Below are positions 46,221 to 58,469 of a stretch of 64,000 bases of DNA, one piece after another. The stretch's first letter is position 1. Each line of letters opens with the position of its first letter. Source of the stretch: Venturia oleaginea (lineage: Eukaryota; Ascomycota; Dothideomycetes; Venturiales; Venturiaceae); assembly GCA_013176395.1 (NCBI GenBank), contig JABMLP010000022.1, positions 496,001 through 560,000 on the forward strand. The letters are read 5' to 3'. The notes under the pieces were generated by a model, which was not told the origin of the DNA, searched no databases, and worked only from the letters and a program-made list of their open reading frames with translations. The position numbers and the translations under genes are program-made.

Positions 46221-47458
46221 AGGACGAAAATCTCGGCAGGGGAGGGACGTCGAAATAGGGAATGATTAGGGCTTGTGCGAGAACGATGGGATATAGTAGG
46301 CGAGATAGGTTGCATCTTTGCGCGGGCTTGGTTTGAAGTTTCTAACGTATCTATCCAAGGTATAGGAAATAACAAGATACTTTAACTTCGATATATCCGT
46401 ACGTTGAGAAATCCCGTCGGCTAATTTTGGTCTTGTAATGAGCTGCCAACTTATTGAAAATCGAAGGTCTCTGGTCATTGGCGTTATGAAATCTTTGATT
46501 GGCTGAAATCGAATAGCCGCGCTAATTATAATATATCGAATAAATGTGGGATTGTTAAACATGTTCTTTTTTTGAACGTATGCAAGTCGTACATGTCCCT
46601 TAGGGTACGCCAAAATTCAACCAATCTCGCTCAACGTATCGTTCTCGTACAAGCCCTATGAGATGGTACAGTTGACTCGATCGAGAGGGTGCGGCATTAG
46701 CCGACGAGATCGAATATTACAGGAACATTGGCGAAAGGAACTATCCCAAATTCATCAACATGTCGAGACTGACCTAGGCAGACCTATGGAGACCCTATCA
46801 ACAGGCTCACGGTCCTCAATAGCCACAAGTAACAGTCTAATAGTCTCAATTGAATGGCAAGTATATATGTACTCTCTAACACATTCACAAATCGTCTCGC
46901 GTACAATCGTACTATCATAATACTGAGACGCAAACAATTCCACCACCCCGAAAACAAAGAGAAAATTTGTCCACCGTGGTGCAAGCCAGACAAAAATGAG
47001 AAAACCGCGCGCCTCTTTTGCACAAAGAGGCTCTAAATAAATGCCCAGAGATAAAATGCTTCAGAAAATCCCCCTAAGTAACGCCACATAACTCCTTACC
47101 TCCGTTGAAGTGCCAGCCGTGAGGCATACGACCTGTATTTGAACCGGGCTCTATGTCCCGTTCCCATTGTTGTTGTTATTCGCAAATTGAAGTAAAGTAA
47201 ACCGCTCACGCCGAAGCTGCTCACTCCATGACCTGATGCCATGGTCCATGCCGAAGTTTTGATAGAATATTTGTTCATAAAAGGAAAGCTTTTGTACGGC
47301 ATATTGTGGTCAAATCGAAGTACTACGCATGTTAACGCGTACCGCTAGACAAATATGAGTGTAGCCAGTGGAGAGTTGGTGGAGATCGCTCCGAAGAAAC
47401 GATGAGATGAGCAATGGCTCGAAATGGCGTGTCCGGAGAAACGGTCGAATCGGAGCTT

Positions 47459-50452
47459 CTAGTGGTGGTGATGGAAGCTTTCGCTGCGTGTTTCGCGTGG
47501 GGCGCGACGAGGTTTTTCTTCGTTTTCGTGCTCACCGTCACTGGTGCTGGGCGAGCTTCCACTAGAGCCCTCGCCGGGATCATAGTTGCCATCTTTGGAC
47601 TCGCGACGTAACTTTTCGGCCTTGGCTTGAAGAGCGAGTGCTTCTCGATCAACACGTTCGGCCTTGATCTGCTTCTTCCACATGTTCTTGTAGCGACCTC
47701 CAAGCGCGATGAGTTCTTCGTGCGTGCCTCGTTCTGCGACAACACCTTCGTGGAGTACGAGGATTTGATCTGCACGAGTGATGGTGCTGAGTCGATGGGC
47801 AATCACAAGCATAGTACGACCGTGTCCAAGTGTGTCAAAGGCATCTTGAATATGGCCTTCAGTCTCAGAGTCCAGTGCTGCGGTGGCTTCGTCCAACATG
47901 ATGATGCGAGGACCCTTGAGAATAGTCCTTGCAATCGCAACGCGCTGCTTTTCACCACCAGATAATCGTAGGCCACGATCACCGACCTTTGTTTGATAAC
48001 CATCGGGGAACGTCATGATCTTGTCATGAATGCTTGCGGCACGGCATGCTTCGTAAACTTGCTCGTCCGTGGCGCCCTGGTTGGCATATTTCAGGTTGTA
48101 CATCAAAGTTTCGTTGAAGAGCACGGTATCCTGGGGTACAACTCCGATGTGTCTGCGAACAGAGTCGATAGAAACATCCTCGACGTCGTGTCCATCAACC
48201 TGGATGCTACCCGATGCGACCTTGTAGAAACGGAACATGAGACGGAAGACTGTGGATTTACCTCCACCTGACTCGCCGACAAACGCGGTGGTCGTACCAG
48301 GCGGACAACGGAATGTCAGGCCGCGCAGAGCTTCTTTGCGTTGATCGTAAGTGAAGTGGACATCTGAAAATAGGATATCTCCTTCGCAAGTCGGGAGATC
48401 TTCCACACCGGGTTTGTCCACAACCGTCGGCTTTTCCTTAAAAAGCTCCAGCATGCGCTCTGAGTTGATCATTGCAGACTGGATCATGCGGTAAAACGTG
48501 CCGAAGTAGGCCAGCGGTTGTTGGAGTTGTGCCATGTAGGTTAGCAATGACACAAACTTTCCGACCTTGATCTGTCCCGTAGTGACCTGGTACGCAGCTA
48601 TGAAACACGCGACCATGAGACCCAGCATGAAGACGAGGTTCTGAGTTACATTCATTAGTTGCAAAGAGTAAAGGACCTTGTATTCGGCATCCTGGTAGCG
48701 TTTGACGGATCCTTTGTATCGATTAAACTCGTAGTCCTCGGCGTTGAAGTACTTGACTGTCTCATAGGAAACCATGGAATCGTTCCTGCATCAACGTTAG
48801 TATGTGTAACTTTTACTACCAAATCATTGGACCCACTTGACGCCCTCCTGCTCCCGATCCGCATTCACCATATCACGACGAATGTCTGCTCTCCACGCAG
48901 CCATCCGAATTGTCAAGTAAATGTACCAGAATGTGATCACAGTGATGACCAATGCATAGTATGCGTCGAAAACGACCAGAAAGTAGCCAACAGCGACGCC
49001 GAGATCCACGATCATTGGGACCACGTTGAAAGTGATTTGCTCCAAGAACGTGTTGATAGCGCTGCCCTTGTTCATGGCAGAGATAACCTCGCCAGTCTTC
49101 TTGCCGAGGTGAAAATCCAGACTGAGATTGTGGACATGCTCGAAAGAGGCGACCGATATTTCCCGGTAGGAATACTGGCTGACTGGGATCCACATGGCAC
49201 CACGAATCGCACCAAGAAGGCCATTGTTTCCCTGCAGTAGACGGTACATAATGTACATCAAAATTGAAACCCATGGGATTTGACGGGTTACACTGTCGTC
49301 ACCGTCCATAGAAAGCTCGTCCGTGATTTTGCCGACTTGTATAGGCACAAGGACATTGATCAATCGTTGCAGCGCCACGACCGCAGCGCATACGAGCACC
49401 ATTATCTGCAGGCGTCGGTCCTTGGACGGCCATAGGTAAGGGAACAGCACAGAGTAGCTCTTGAGATACTCCCACCAACTTCGCGAGGGGGTCTTTGCTG
49501 GACGAACCCATCCTGGTTCGATGTCCTGTTCTGCAGCCTTCGGCTTGGTGGCCTCAGGAGTTGTTCCGTAGTTCTGTGCTGTTCCATTTGCATGTCCATT
49601 CGAGTGTCCATGTATCTCCTCTCCAATTGTCGTGGCCTCGTTTGTTTGGTTATTCGAACTGAGTAGTGGCGCTGATTCGTCTGACGAGGCTGAATTTCCC
49701 ACATTCGCTTTCAAGGCCTTTGGCCCATTATAGGTGAAGGCAACGAAGAGTCCAACAAGCGCGAGCAGGATGAGAATTCGAACTAGGTTCACTGCAGTTT
49801 CTGCGGCAAGCCACTTGTCGACACGCGGTTCCTTGGCGTTGACGACGTTGTACAAGCTGAAAACAGCTAGTTCGAGAAGGACGGCAAAGATCCATGTCGC
49901 AAGTTGAGCTGATGTCGGAGAGGGTACCGAATCAAGCTGGGATATAAGGAGCAGGGAATGAACGAAGAACGCTCCGACGATGTAAACCTGCAGGTGGGGC
50001 CAATTAGCAAAGGGGCACTGATGGATGTGATGTGATGTTCAGATTCTGCTTACTGTGGCTGCCTGTCCACACCACCATCCTTCGTGTCGTTTGAACAGAG
50101 CTTGGAGACAGACAATTGTGGCGTTCGCAGCAAAAGTGAGACACAGAAACACAGACAGCCATTGGAACAACAGCTTCCTCGGCCTGGAGAAATCGAATGG
50201 CGGGCTTTTCTTGTACGACTGAGATCTCATGGGCAACGGCTTTCCTCCAGGGCCATACTGGATCCTCTGTGGTTGTTCCTCTTTCAAGGTTGCGGCCTTT
50301 GCAGTGACTATGGTTCGTGTAGTGAAGGCGAGGATGAAGAAGACGAGTAGCAGAATTGGATATGCGTACTGGAATACACCGAGCGCTCTATGGGCGGTGG
50401 GTTTGGATACCCATGGATCGCTGGGACTGGATGGATTGTCGGTAGTAGACAT
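47459..50452 (-). CDS. HMT1: HMT1-type half ABC transporter (vacuolar phytochelatin/heavy-metal)
   Basis: Exons 50452-50054, 49987-48837 and 48785-47459 (introns 66 and 51 bp) give 958 residues. An extra N-terminal membrane domain of about five helices (residues 20-230) precedes a linker, the six-helix ABC membrane domain (about 300-590; GKKTGEVISAMNKGSA, KNDSMVSYETVKYFNAE) and one nucleotide-binding domain: Walker A GESGGGKST, signature LSGGEKQR, Walker B IIMLDEATAALD. The extra N-terminal helices and the YETVKYFNAE motif fit the Hmt1/ABCB6-ATM1 branch, which moves phytochelatin- or glutathione-linked metal into the vacuole in fission yeast. The protein ends in four histidines, which could bind metal. 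Start is the ATG ten codons before PWVSKPT; an earlier in-frame ATG exists. Confidence 0.9.
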
Positions 50453-50885
50453 GGTGTCTAGGTTGAGGACGGCGTTCGGTGGTGAAGGGGCAATGGGTTT
50501 ATAAGGAATTGGCCCCTGGCCGGAAGAAGGAAAGAAGGAAAGCAGAGGTGGTCGCGTGCAAAGGTTCACGACATGATTGAACTGCGACTGCTGACTTGTT
50601 TTGTACAGCGGTGGTGGGTGCTGGATGTTGCTGAAGGTGTGGCGGTTCAACACTCGGTGCAGATGTCGGGCCAGGGGACGCTCCCGGCCTGGAATGAACT
50701 ACCACAGGCGTGCCAGGCGATACTAGGAGTGCCTCGTACGCTGCTAGCTGTCGCCAACTAGAGCGTCCATTATATTGAAAGCTCGTGGCGAAGGGAAAAA
50801 GCGGGTAGAGATTCCGCTGCAACATGCACTGCTTCCTTGTGCCATATAATCGTTACACAGCCGTAGACCCATCCATCAATCCATC

Positions 50886-51020
50886 TCTACGTTGATCTCT
50901 ACGTTGAAAGAAACGTGAAAGAAAGAAGACTTCATCTACGTTGAAAGAAAGAAGACTTAAAAGAAGACTCATCCCTACGTCGAAAGAAAGAAGACTCCAT
51001 CTCTTCATTGAAAGAAGGAC
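50886..51020 (+). repeat. Degenerate purine-rich tandem repeat
   Basis: About five imperfect units of CTACGTTGAAAGAAAGAAGACT type, some shortened. Purine-rich on this strand. Confidence 0.8.
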
Positions 51021-51275
51021 GTGGTCAATAGACTGGACCAGTTACCGGCACCTGTCGTTCAGTCCAGTTATTCGATCTCGAATCTAGAGCCCGCAGCCCG
51101 CAGCCAGCTGCAGCAGTCCCTTTTGCCCCATCTCGCTCTCCGCATTCCCCTTTGCCGAGGCCACTTAGAATAACTTCTATTGGGGCTAAGTGGGGTATAG
51201 AAACTCTCGCCTGCACTAGCTACTCCACCAGGACGGCGCTGCATACGAATCACCACCTGCCACCTGCATTCCATC

Positions 51276-51378
51276 AAGCCCCGCCTATCCAATCCATCAA
51301 GCCCCAGCTATCCAATCCATCGAGCCCCCATCGAGCCCCCATCGAGCCCCGGCTATTCAATCCATCGAGCCCCGGCGG
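51276..51378 (+). repeat. Degenerate CCATCGAGCCCC tandem repeat
   Basis: Imperfect units of about 12 and 26 bp built from CCATCAAGCCCC or CCATCGAGCCCC and CTATCCAAT, at least six copies, 250-350 bp upstream of the RTC1 ATG. Confidence 0.8.
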
Positions 51379-51629
51379 GCTGGTCCCTGGACGCATACAG
51401 ATAATCAATCTTTCTCCCGGGTACTGGGCCGTTCCACTGCAGAGCTTATTGCTTCCTGCCCAACGACGGCTCGGCCATCTCTTTGAGAAACTTTATTTCT
51501 CCATATCTAGCTGCTTCTGCTGCAGCATCCTGACAACATCTTTCTGCGCCGTCCCTGATTATCAACAGTATGCCGCCAAGGGCCATGCATCGCATACTCG
51601 ACGTCCTCCGACCGTAGAGAAGACGCAAC

Positions 51630-54600
51630 ATGGCTTCCGATTATTCGCATGTTCCTCGAAGGCTCACGAGCAGTAGCAGTGCGGCACCCCCGGCCACGGC
51701 TTCCAATAACCCGCCGCCTCCTCCGCCACTTCCTCCAGCAGCAGCAGCAGCAGCGAATAATTCAGCCAACAAAAAGGGTGTTTTTGCCAGATTTGTCTCC
51801 CAGCCATTCACAGCCTACGGCTCGCGTCCGGTAAGTGCGCAGACAAGTCGAGATGGAAAAGCTTCATATGCGCGCCGATTATCTGGGTACGTTCAAAGTC
51901 TGCTGTCGCTGGGATGGCCAGGTTTTAGACTCGTTTATCGCCACATGGCGGTGAAGACTCAAGGCCGCATCCTCCCTTAGAAGCATACTGACGTTGTGAC
52001 AATGCAGGCTCAACCCGCTCACATCCCAGAGTGCCAGCTTGAGGACAAGAGTTCGCGCCGAAATCGCTGCCCTCGATATCAACCAAGACTGCACACTTGC
52101 CATACTTGCAGGACGAGAAATCTTGCAGACTGTACGTGTCCATGGCGCCTCGTGTGTCGAGGAGACAAATATTCGCGAGGAGGTGGTTCGGCACGACCAC
52201 ATAAATGCTACAAGACACCGAGACAATCTGGAGATACACGACGTCAAGTGGTCGAACGGTGTATACAGCAGTTATATTGCATGCGCTGCTACCAACGGTA
52301 AGGTCGTCATTTATGATTTGAACCGTCTCGGTCTTGAGGTCGCGAGTTTCTACGAACACTCCCGACAGGTCCATAAAGTGGCATTTTGTCCACATCAAGG
52401 CGGGCTGCTTTTATCTGCCAGCCAGGATGCAAACGTGAAACTATGGGATTTGAGAGCTTCCAAGTCCGAGGTCCTGAACCTTCCTAGATCCAAAACCTTC
52501 GCTGGGCAGAGCGAGGCTATCCGAGACGTAAGATGGTCGCCCACTGATGTTTTTGAATTTGCCTTCGGCACCGACAATGGGTCCGTCCAGAAATGGGACC
52601 ATCGCAACACAAAGGCTCCAAAGCTTCGCATTCTGCGCGCACATGATGGCGGCTGCACATCTGTCGATTGGCATCCAGATGGCAAGCACCTCCTGAGTGC
52701 CGGAAAAGACAAGCTCTTGAAGGTATGGGACTTTTCTTCTGATGGGCAGCCGAGACAAAAGCCCATTTCTACACTCAAAACTCCGTACTCAATTGCGAAT
52801 GCTCGTTGGAGACCACCTTGTTGGTCCCAGGATGACTACGGCGAGGGTTCGTGGCAGTGTACCCAAGTTGTGACATCTTATGATCGACACTATCCTGTCG
52901 TACACCTGTGGGATCTTCGGCGGCAGTATATTCCCTATCGGGAAATACATACCTCTAAGCAAGCTCCCACAGATTTGCTGTGGCATTCCTTAGATCGTCT
53001 CTGGAGTGTGGGTAGGGACGGCGACTTCTTTCAGACCGATATCAAATATTCTCCCAAGACTAGTGACAGGCGACCACTATCTGCCTTTGCTATTTCTCCA
53101 CTGGGTGAAATGGTGGCGTTCAGTCAGAAGCGGAGCCCACGTCGAACATCTAATATAGACGTGGCCGTTCCAGAGATGGCGCATTCAGGTGGTCTGAAAC
53201 GAGAATGCAGCTCGCTTCCCGATGGAGCAGAGATTAGCCGAAGCAGTGTCGACGACTCAAAAGAGGATAGCTTTCTTTCAACCTCGTATCGAGCGCGACA
53301 TCATGAGAGAACAATGAGTAATAGAAGCTCCAAGGTTTCGATTGATGGTACACCACCTGCCTTGACGAAATTATCGCTCACTAAGCTAGATGAGACGCTT
53401 GAAAAAACCAAAGACTTGTACCAACCGCAGCAGGTCGCCTTTCGTGGCATGCTCGACGGCGCTGGCAATGTGCAGGCTTTCTCGTATCTGGCTCAAAAGT
53501 ACAAGGCTGAAGGTGTGCCTGAGAAGGCTTCTGTGGAGGACTTCAAGCATGTAGGCAAGGCCTTTGAGCAGAATGCGAAGTATGCAGAGAAGACGGGGGC
53601 GTATCGAACGGCGCAGACATGGAGGGCGTTCGGCACTGTCCTGCAGAATGAAGTGCTTGTACGTGGCATGGATAACATGGAACAGCGACTTGCCAAAGTT
53701 GAACCCAAGATTGACGTATTGCTGGAGCTTCCGAAGATAGTCCCACCGACGAAGCGTCCTGATGAGTTGTATGGGGTGCTTACGCCGAAGCAGCAGCAGC
53801 AGGTTTCAGAGGTCAAAGGTGCAGTCCTCCAGGAACAGAGACTGGTAGAGAGCTCGTCCAATGTAGCGACGCCGGTTGCTCGGCCGCAGCATGTTCCTTC
53901 GTCCCATGGAGGGCGCCTTGCTGGCGGGCTTCCTGACCCGAGTCATGATGATGAACAATTGTCGCTGCCGCCGTCTCTGATGGGCAAGAAGTTGGGGGAG
54001 CCGGACACTGCGACATCGAAGGGCGGGTTGAAGGATGTCGGAAAGATGCTGAGTGCTTTGAGACCGGCGTTGAGTGGACCGACATGGTACAGCTCGAATG
54101 ATCTGGAGGAACGCAAGGCACGCATTGGAGACTGGAGAGCACCTCAAAAAGAGTTGTTGAACTTTGAGACGCCAAGCAAGAATTCAGCCTCTGCTATCAA
54201 TATTCCCCCTCCGATGGATCGTCACAACTCCGACGAGAGTTTTGCCATGTTCTCTACTTCGACAGATTCAAGAGCCGGTCGCTCTGTTTCTGCCTCATTC
54301 ACTAGCATTGGAAAGCATAGCATGAGCAGTATTCCAGAAAACTTGCTGCCCGTGTCTTTGTACAAGCATTACGGAGGACATGACAGTGATTCGGGTCGCG
54401 ACAGTCAAGCCATCACCGACGGCAGCTATTCCAATGGTTCAAAGGTAAACAAATCTATAAACCTTATCGCTCGGAAATGCTAACGTCCAACAGGAAGACA
54501 TGTTCCGGGCATTCGGACCTCATTCTCTCCTGGACGGTCCTTTAGGACCTCGTGCCCATCCATCATTCCAGAATTTCCATGCAGCGGACCATATGGCAGC

Positions 54601-55804
54601 TAGCGGCACAATTATTCCCGAAGAAACCACGTTGAAACTTGAACAATCACTAGATGAGTCGACCGATGTGCTGGCTTCCTTGAAAGCGGTTGCTAATTAT
54701 CGTGATGACACTACGCCATCCCTCATACTAGGAGACTTTACTACCAGCCCCAATATGATGTTAAATGAGAAGTCGTATCCGATCACGGCAGCCAAGCTTC
54801 TCCAGCAGACCTTCGCCTACAACACCCTCCAGATCCCTAATCCGCAGCACATCTTCCACCTAGTCACACTCTTCAAACCCTTCCTCCCGAGCAGCATCGC
54901 CGTTGAGCCACATCATCGCAAGGAATGCGAGGCTGCTCACATCGCGAAGACAACAGAAACTCTCGAGGACTATGCTCAATACTGCAAAGAGGAACTCAAC
55001 CTCTCCACCGACGAGATACACATCATCCTCTCTGATCACCTGGCCCACCTTGTCCGTTTCGGCATTTCCCCATGGCAGGCCGAAGCAATTTGTCTGGCTT
55101 ACGAAGAACAGCTCAATCGCTGCCTGCTCTTCACCTCGTCCACCGTCGTACGCAATCTCCTCTACTCCTCCTTTGGCGCTTTCAGAGAAGACAATACAAT
55201 GCAAAACTCGGCAATCGGACTGTTTTGCATCAAGTGCAGCAAACCCATCAATCGACCAGATAAACGCTGCGACTCGTGCGGGCACAGGCCTGATCCCTGC
55301 CCGATTTGCAAACAGAAATATTCGCCGTGGACCGTCACGAAGCGAGCTAGGAAATTAGAGGAGGGCAAGATGCCAGCATTCAAAATGAATGGTGATGGCA
55401 AACCAATGGAATTTTTACTCGCACCGGACGATCCGGCTTGGACAGGTAAGAGGCATGATTCTGAAATCAAGGTCCAGCCTTTGCCTGAGCTGCCGGTATT
55501 ATGGCAGTTCTGTCTTACGTGTGGACATGGCGCGCATGCCGCTTGTCTTGATCATCAACAGAAGATTCCGGAGTTGGGGGGAAGATGTCCCCATTATGCT
55601 TGTGGGTGTGCTTGTATACCCGGTCCCTATCGTGATCGTATCATTCGGGAAGAGGAGGAGGAGAGATTGAAGGCTACGGCTGGATCTGTGAGGGGGGACC
55701 GGAAGAGTATTGGGGATAGTGTGGCGGTTAAGGCTGCTAGGGGGTTACTTGGTGGTGAGGGGGGTGGTATGAAGAGCGTTAGGGTTGTTGAGCCGAAGAA
55801 GTGA
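51630..55804 (+). CDS. RTC1: RTC1/Sea2 (WDR24-like) SEA/GATOR2 complex subunit
   Basis: Exons 51630-51886, 52008-54444 and 54494-55804 (introns 121 and 49 bp) encode 1334 residues. The N-terminus has Ser, Pro and Ala runs, then a WD40 propeller (about residues 100-430; HQGGLLLSASQDANVKLWDLR, SAGKDKLLKVWDF). The third exon, in a separate frame, adds a helical region and a C-terminal zinc-binding RING-like domain: CIKC, CDSC, CPIC and CLTCGHGAHAACL ... CPHYACGC. This order is that of yeast Rtc1 (Sea2) and animal WDR24, part of the vacuole-membrane SEA/GATOR complex that relays amino-acid status to TORC1. The last intron (54445-54493) must be spliced to join the RING part. Confidence 0.93.
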
Positions 55805-56646
55805 ATTCGGCGGTTGTGGGGGGACTTTACGATGGATATGGTTTTATTACTTTCTTCATGTGGATGGAGCAGATTCTGGATACGGACTTGTAGTCTGTTA
55901 TGATACCCTGTATGCAAAGGCGTCTTATGGTTACACGGGCAAATAATGAACTCGGTTTGATGAAAGCATGAGTGGGGTGGATGGGGTAGCCTGTCTAAAC
56001 TGGGATTTTTGTGTTTACTTGAACCTGCTGTTTTGACGTGGCCACCCTTCCCATCTTGAACAATTTATCTACTTCGACAGCAACGGCACAAAAGTACATT
56101 GACAAGTACAAGACCGTACTTCACATTTCCCCTTAAGTATCTTATCGATATCAGAAGCATGTCTTGAAATAGAGGTAGACTAGGTAGATTCTCAGCTATC
56201 CACGATTTCAATGAAAACGACAGCAGAAAATCTAAAAATAAGAATAGCAAGCTTGAAAATCCATCGAATTTCTTTCGTCCTTGGAAAAATGGAAGTGAAT
56301 CCTTGGGTTTTCTGTTTTATCTTTCCCGTTATTACTTCCCAAGGTCAACAGAGAAGCAATTATTTCGAAGCCCAAAATATACATTTTTTTTTTTTCAACG
56401 CCTTCTTTGTCTTTGTCTTTGCCTTGGTTTAAGTTCGGAGCCGAGGGAGTGTCTCGATCTTGTTATTCCAGCTCGCTGGTTGGATAATAGCTTTCCATGT
56501 CTAAAAGGTACGTGCACCAAGCTTTACATTGAATGTGTCATGATGAATCTCGGGAAGTGAGCGTGGTCGTGGTTGCGGTGACGAAGGAATGAATGATAGG
56601 GTGGTGTAATGAATGAAGATGATGTTGTAGCTCACCCCCTATCAAT
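55805..56646. other. Intergenic region
   Basis: About 840 bp, T-rich with a T11 run near 56386. No gene recognised. Confidence 0.45.
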
Positions 56647-57195
56647 TTACCGTCTAATACGCAATTGCTCGCTATCATCGAATCCTAAATCAGTAACCTG
56701 CCAGGCGATTTGGAGCGTGGCTTTATATGAGCAGATATGTTCCTGGACATGGTTCTCTTGGACCTGGGGCCCGGTGAGGAGATCTGTCTCCTGGACTCGA
56801 CGATCCTGGAGATGGGGTATACCAGAATACATACGTCCAGGCCGACTAGATACAGGATGGAAACTTTGCGGCTGTCGTGGGGAGCTGTCAATGTATCCCG
56901 CTTGCGAGTTGAAGCCTACCAGTAACGTAATCAGTAAAGCTGATAGGAGCTGCCGAGATCGTAATGGCCGACAGAACGCTATGAGCGAAAGCATTTCGAC
57001 GGAGAAATCCTGGCGTAGTGAGCATTGGGACTTGGGATAAATCAAGGTGGCGAGGGTCACAAGGAAGCAGTTCTTTTGGCGGCCGAATGTACAATAGATG
57101 GCAGGTTTGCGAGGGTCATAAACGCCAGCAGGATTTTTCGAGGCTGAAACAAAATCATTCCATCGTTCGACAATTTCAGCCCGCCAGAATTTCAT
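56647..57195 (-). CDS. Hypothetical protein, weak support
   Basis: A 182-residue frame from an ATG. The first 50 residues (MKFWRAEIVERWNDFV, GVYDPRKPAIYCTFG) look protein-like, and a hydrophobic stretch follows (LLSALLITLLVGF). No family is recognised. One or more introns may be present, for example a CTGGTAGG donor near 56918, so the model may be wrong. It may equally be non-coding. Confidence 0.3.
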   Translation of the reverse strand: MKFWRAEIVERWNDFVSASKNPAGVYDPRKPAIYCTFGRQKNCFLVTLATLIYPKSQCSLRQDFSVEMLSLIAFCRPLRSRQLLSALLITLLVGFNSQAGYIDSSPRQPQSFHPVSSRPGRMYSGIPHLQDRRVQETDLLTGPQVQENHVQEHICSYKATLQIAWQVTDLGFDDSEQLRIRR

Positions 57196-57852
57196 GAGAA
57201 ACTTTCACAGTAAAAGAGGCGTTTATCACCCGTATCTGTTCCGCAAGCGCGAGTCTCTATCGCTGCAGACTTTCATAGGTGAAGCTTTAAGCTAATCTTG
57301 CGGCTTTAGGTTGAGAGGAACATGTAAATGCTTCTGCTCTGTTCTCTCTCATTCTAGAAGGTCACTCTAAGTGCGAATGAGAAAGTTTTGTGGCCGCTTG
57401 ACATGGGGGGTGCAAATGTCACTACTAGTGACCAGGACTAATTATGAAAAGTGTAGGAAGGATATATGGGCAGTGACGTGAGGGCTGCAAGGTCGGATAT
57501 TGAGTGGGCCGTGGGGGCCGATATAAAGTTTGGTGTATGCACAGGAAGATAAAGAATGAGAATGGGCGTGTTCGATTGGCAGCCATAGAAGTAGGCGCGT
57601 ATGGTGAAGTTCAGTTGTTGATTTGGTCGGCCTTTCTAGATTCTGAGTCCACTGCCAAATCCAGCAAATGTATTCCCCTCTCAGGCCATCGATTGATTCA
57701 TGTAAAGCCGTGGGTACCCATCAGATCGTTCGCGTTGCCCAAGTCTTCCGAAACTATGCCAATCGTCAGTTTGCTCGCCAATACCCTGTCCAAAGGTGTG
57801 CCAAAACTCACCTCCACACGCAGTCCTCGCAAGCCCATTCCATAGAAAACGC
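57196..57852. other. Intergenic region
   Basis: About 660 bp downstream of the ribosomal protein S21 gene. No feature recognised. Confidence 0.45.
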
Positions 57853-58167
57853 TTATCGGGACGCACTCCAGACCTGCTTCAAGAATCCGTCTTTTTGTGC
57901 CAATCGGTTGAGCGCATCGTCGCTCTCGCCCATAGCCCTCACGAATCCGCAGAGAGCGTATGTTTGGTTCTCTCCGGTGTATCGGCCGTTCTCGTCAACC
58001 TTGGCGACGGAGATTTGGACAGAAGCGTGGTCCTTGGCCTTGATGATGCGGTTGGTTGCGCTGCATTTGCGTGGGACGTAGCTATTCACGATCCATTAGT
58101 GTTGTCGCGTGAAGGAAATGTTGAGGCGCAATTACAGATCTACGAGTTCACCGCGTTCGTTCTCCAT
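57853..58167 (-). CDS. RPS21: 40S ribosomal protein S21
   Basis: Exons 58167-58136 and 58081-57853 (54-bp intron, CTAAT branch) give 86 residues. The sequence is the highly conserved eS21: [17 protein letters not shown] across the splice site, then [17 protein letters not shown] and the C-terminal LKQVWSASR. It sits on the solvent side of the small subunit and is needed for late 40S maturation. The intron placed after the eleventh codon is usual for fungal ribosomal protein genes. The upstream DNA carries a CACGTG palindrome. Confidence 0.96.
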
Positions 58168-58301
58168 TCTGTCGGTATTTGAGATGGTGGATTGGAGGGT
58201 ATGTGGAGAAAGGTGGTTGTACGAATATCGTTATTGTCGACGTTGGGGGAGTAATTTTTAGGAAAGTGCGCTTCGGCCTCGCAGCCACAGGCACCGCCAC
58301 A

Positions 58302-58311
58302 TCACGTGATA
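58302..58311. promoter_or_regulatory. ATCACGTGAT palindrome (E-box, CACGTG core)
   Basis: A perfect 10-bp palindrome 135-144 bp upstream of the RPS21 ATG. CACGTG with these flanks is the site bound by Cbf1/bHLH regulators in fungi. Use at this promoter is inference. Confidence 0.5.
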
Positions 58312-58469
58312 TTGAATCGAGCACCGTACGAATAATTGCAGCTCTTTTTAAGGAAGAAGGTTCATACAAGTGCTGATATATATGACGAAACAAAAGAGTC
58401 GTGCTTTTATTTCAAGTGATGGGAAGCAAAATCAACGAATAGCCGTTAATATTTCTACAAACTACGACT

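Larger units (their letters stand above)
44627..47458. other. Long intergenic region
   Basis: About 2.8 kb without a supportable gene, the longest plain gap in the housekeeping block. It holds the ATCC-type microsatellite at about 45487-45524 and an ATGC repeat at about 46201-46220. Open frames are short and lack motifs. An unannotated ncRNA cannot be excluded. Confidence 0.5.
50453..51629. other. Divergent HMT1/RTC1 upstream region
   Basis: About 1.18 kb between two start codons. It holds two tandem-repeat blocks (about 50886-51020 and 51276-51378), listed separately. Confidence 0.6.

Noticed and set aside
47090..47180. Minus-strand GGTTCAAATAC resembling a tRNA B box
   Set aside because: The next bases do not fit the B box, and no cloverleaf can be drawn.
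58148..58393. 81-residue minus-strand frame upstream of RPS21
   Set aside because: It lies in the promoter and leader of RPS21, in a different frame, without motifs.
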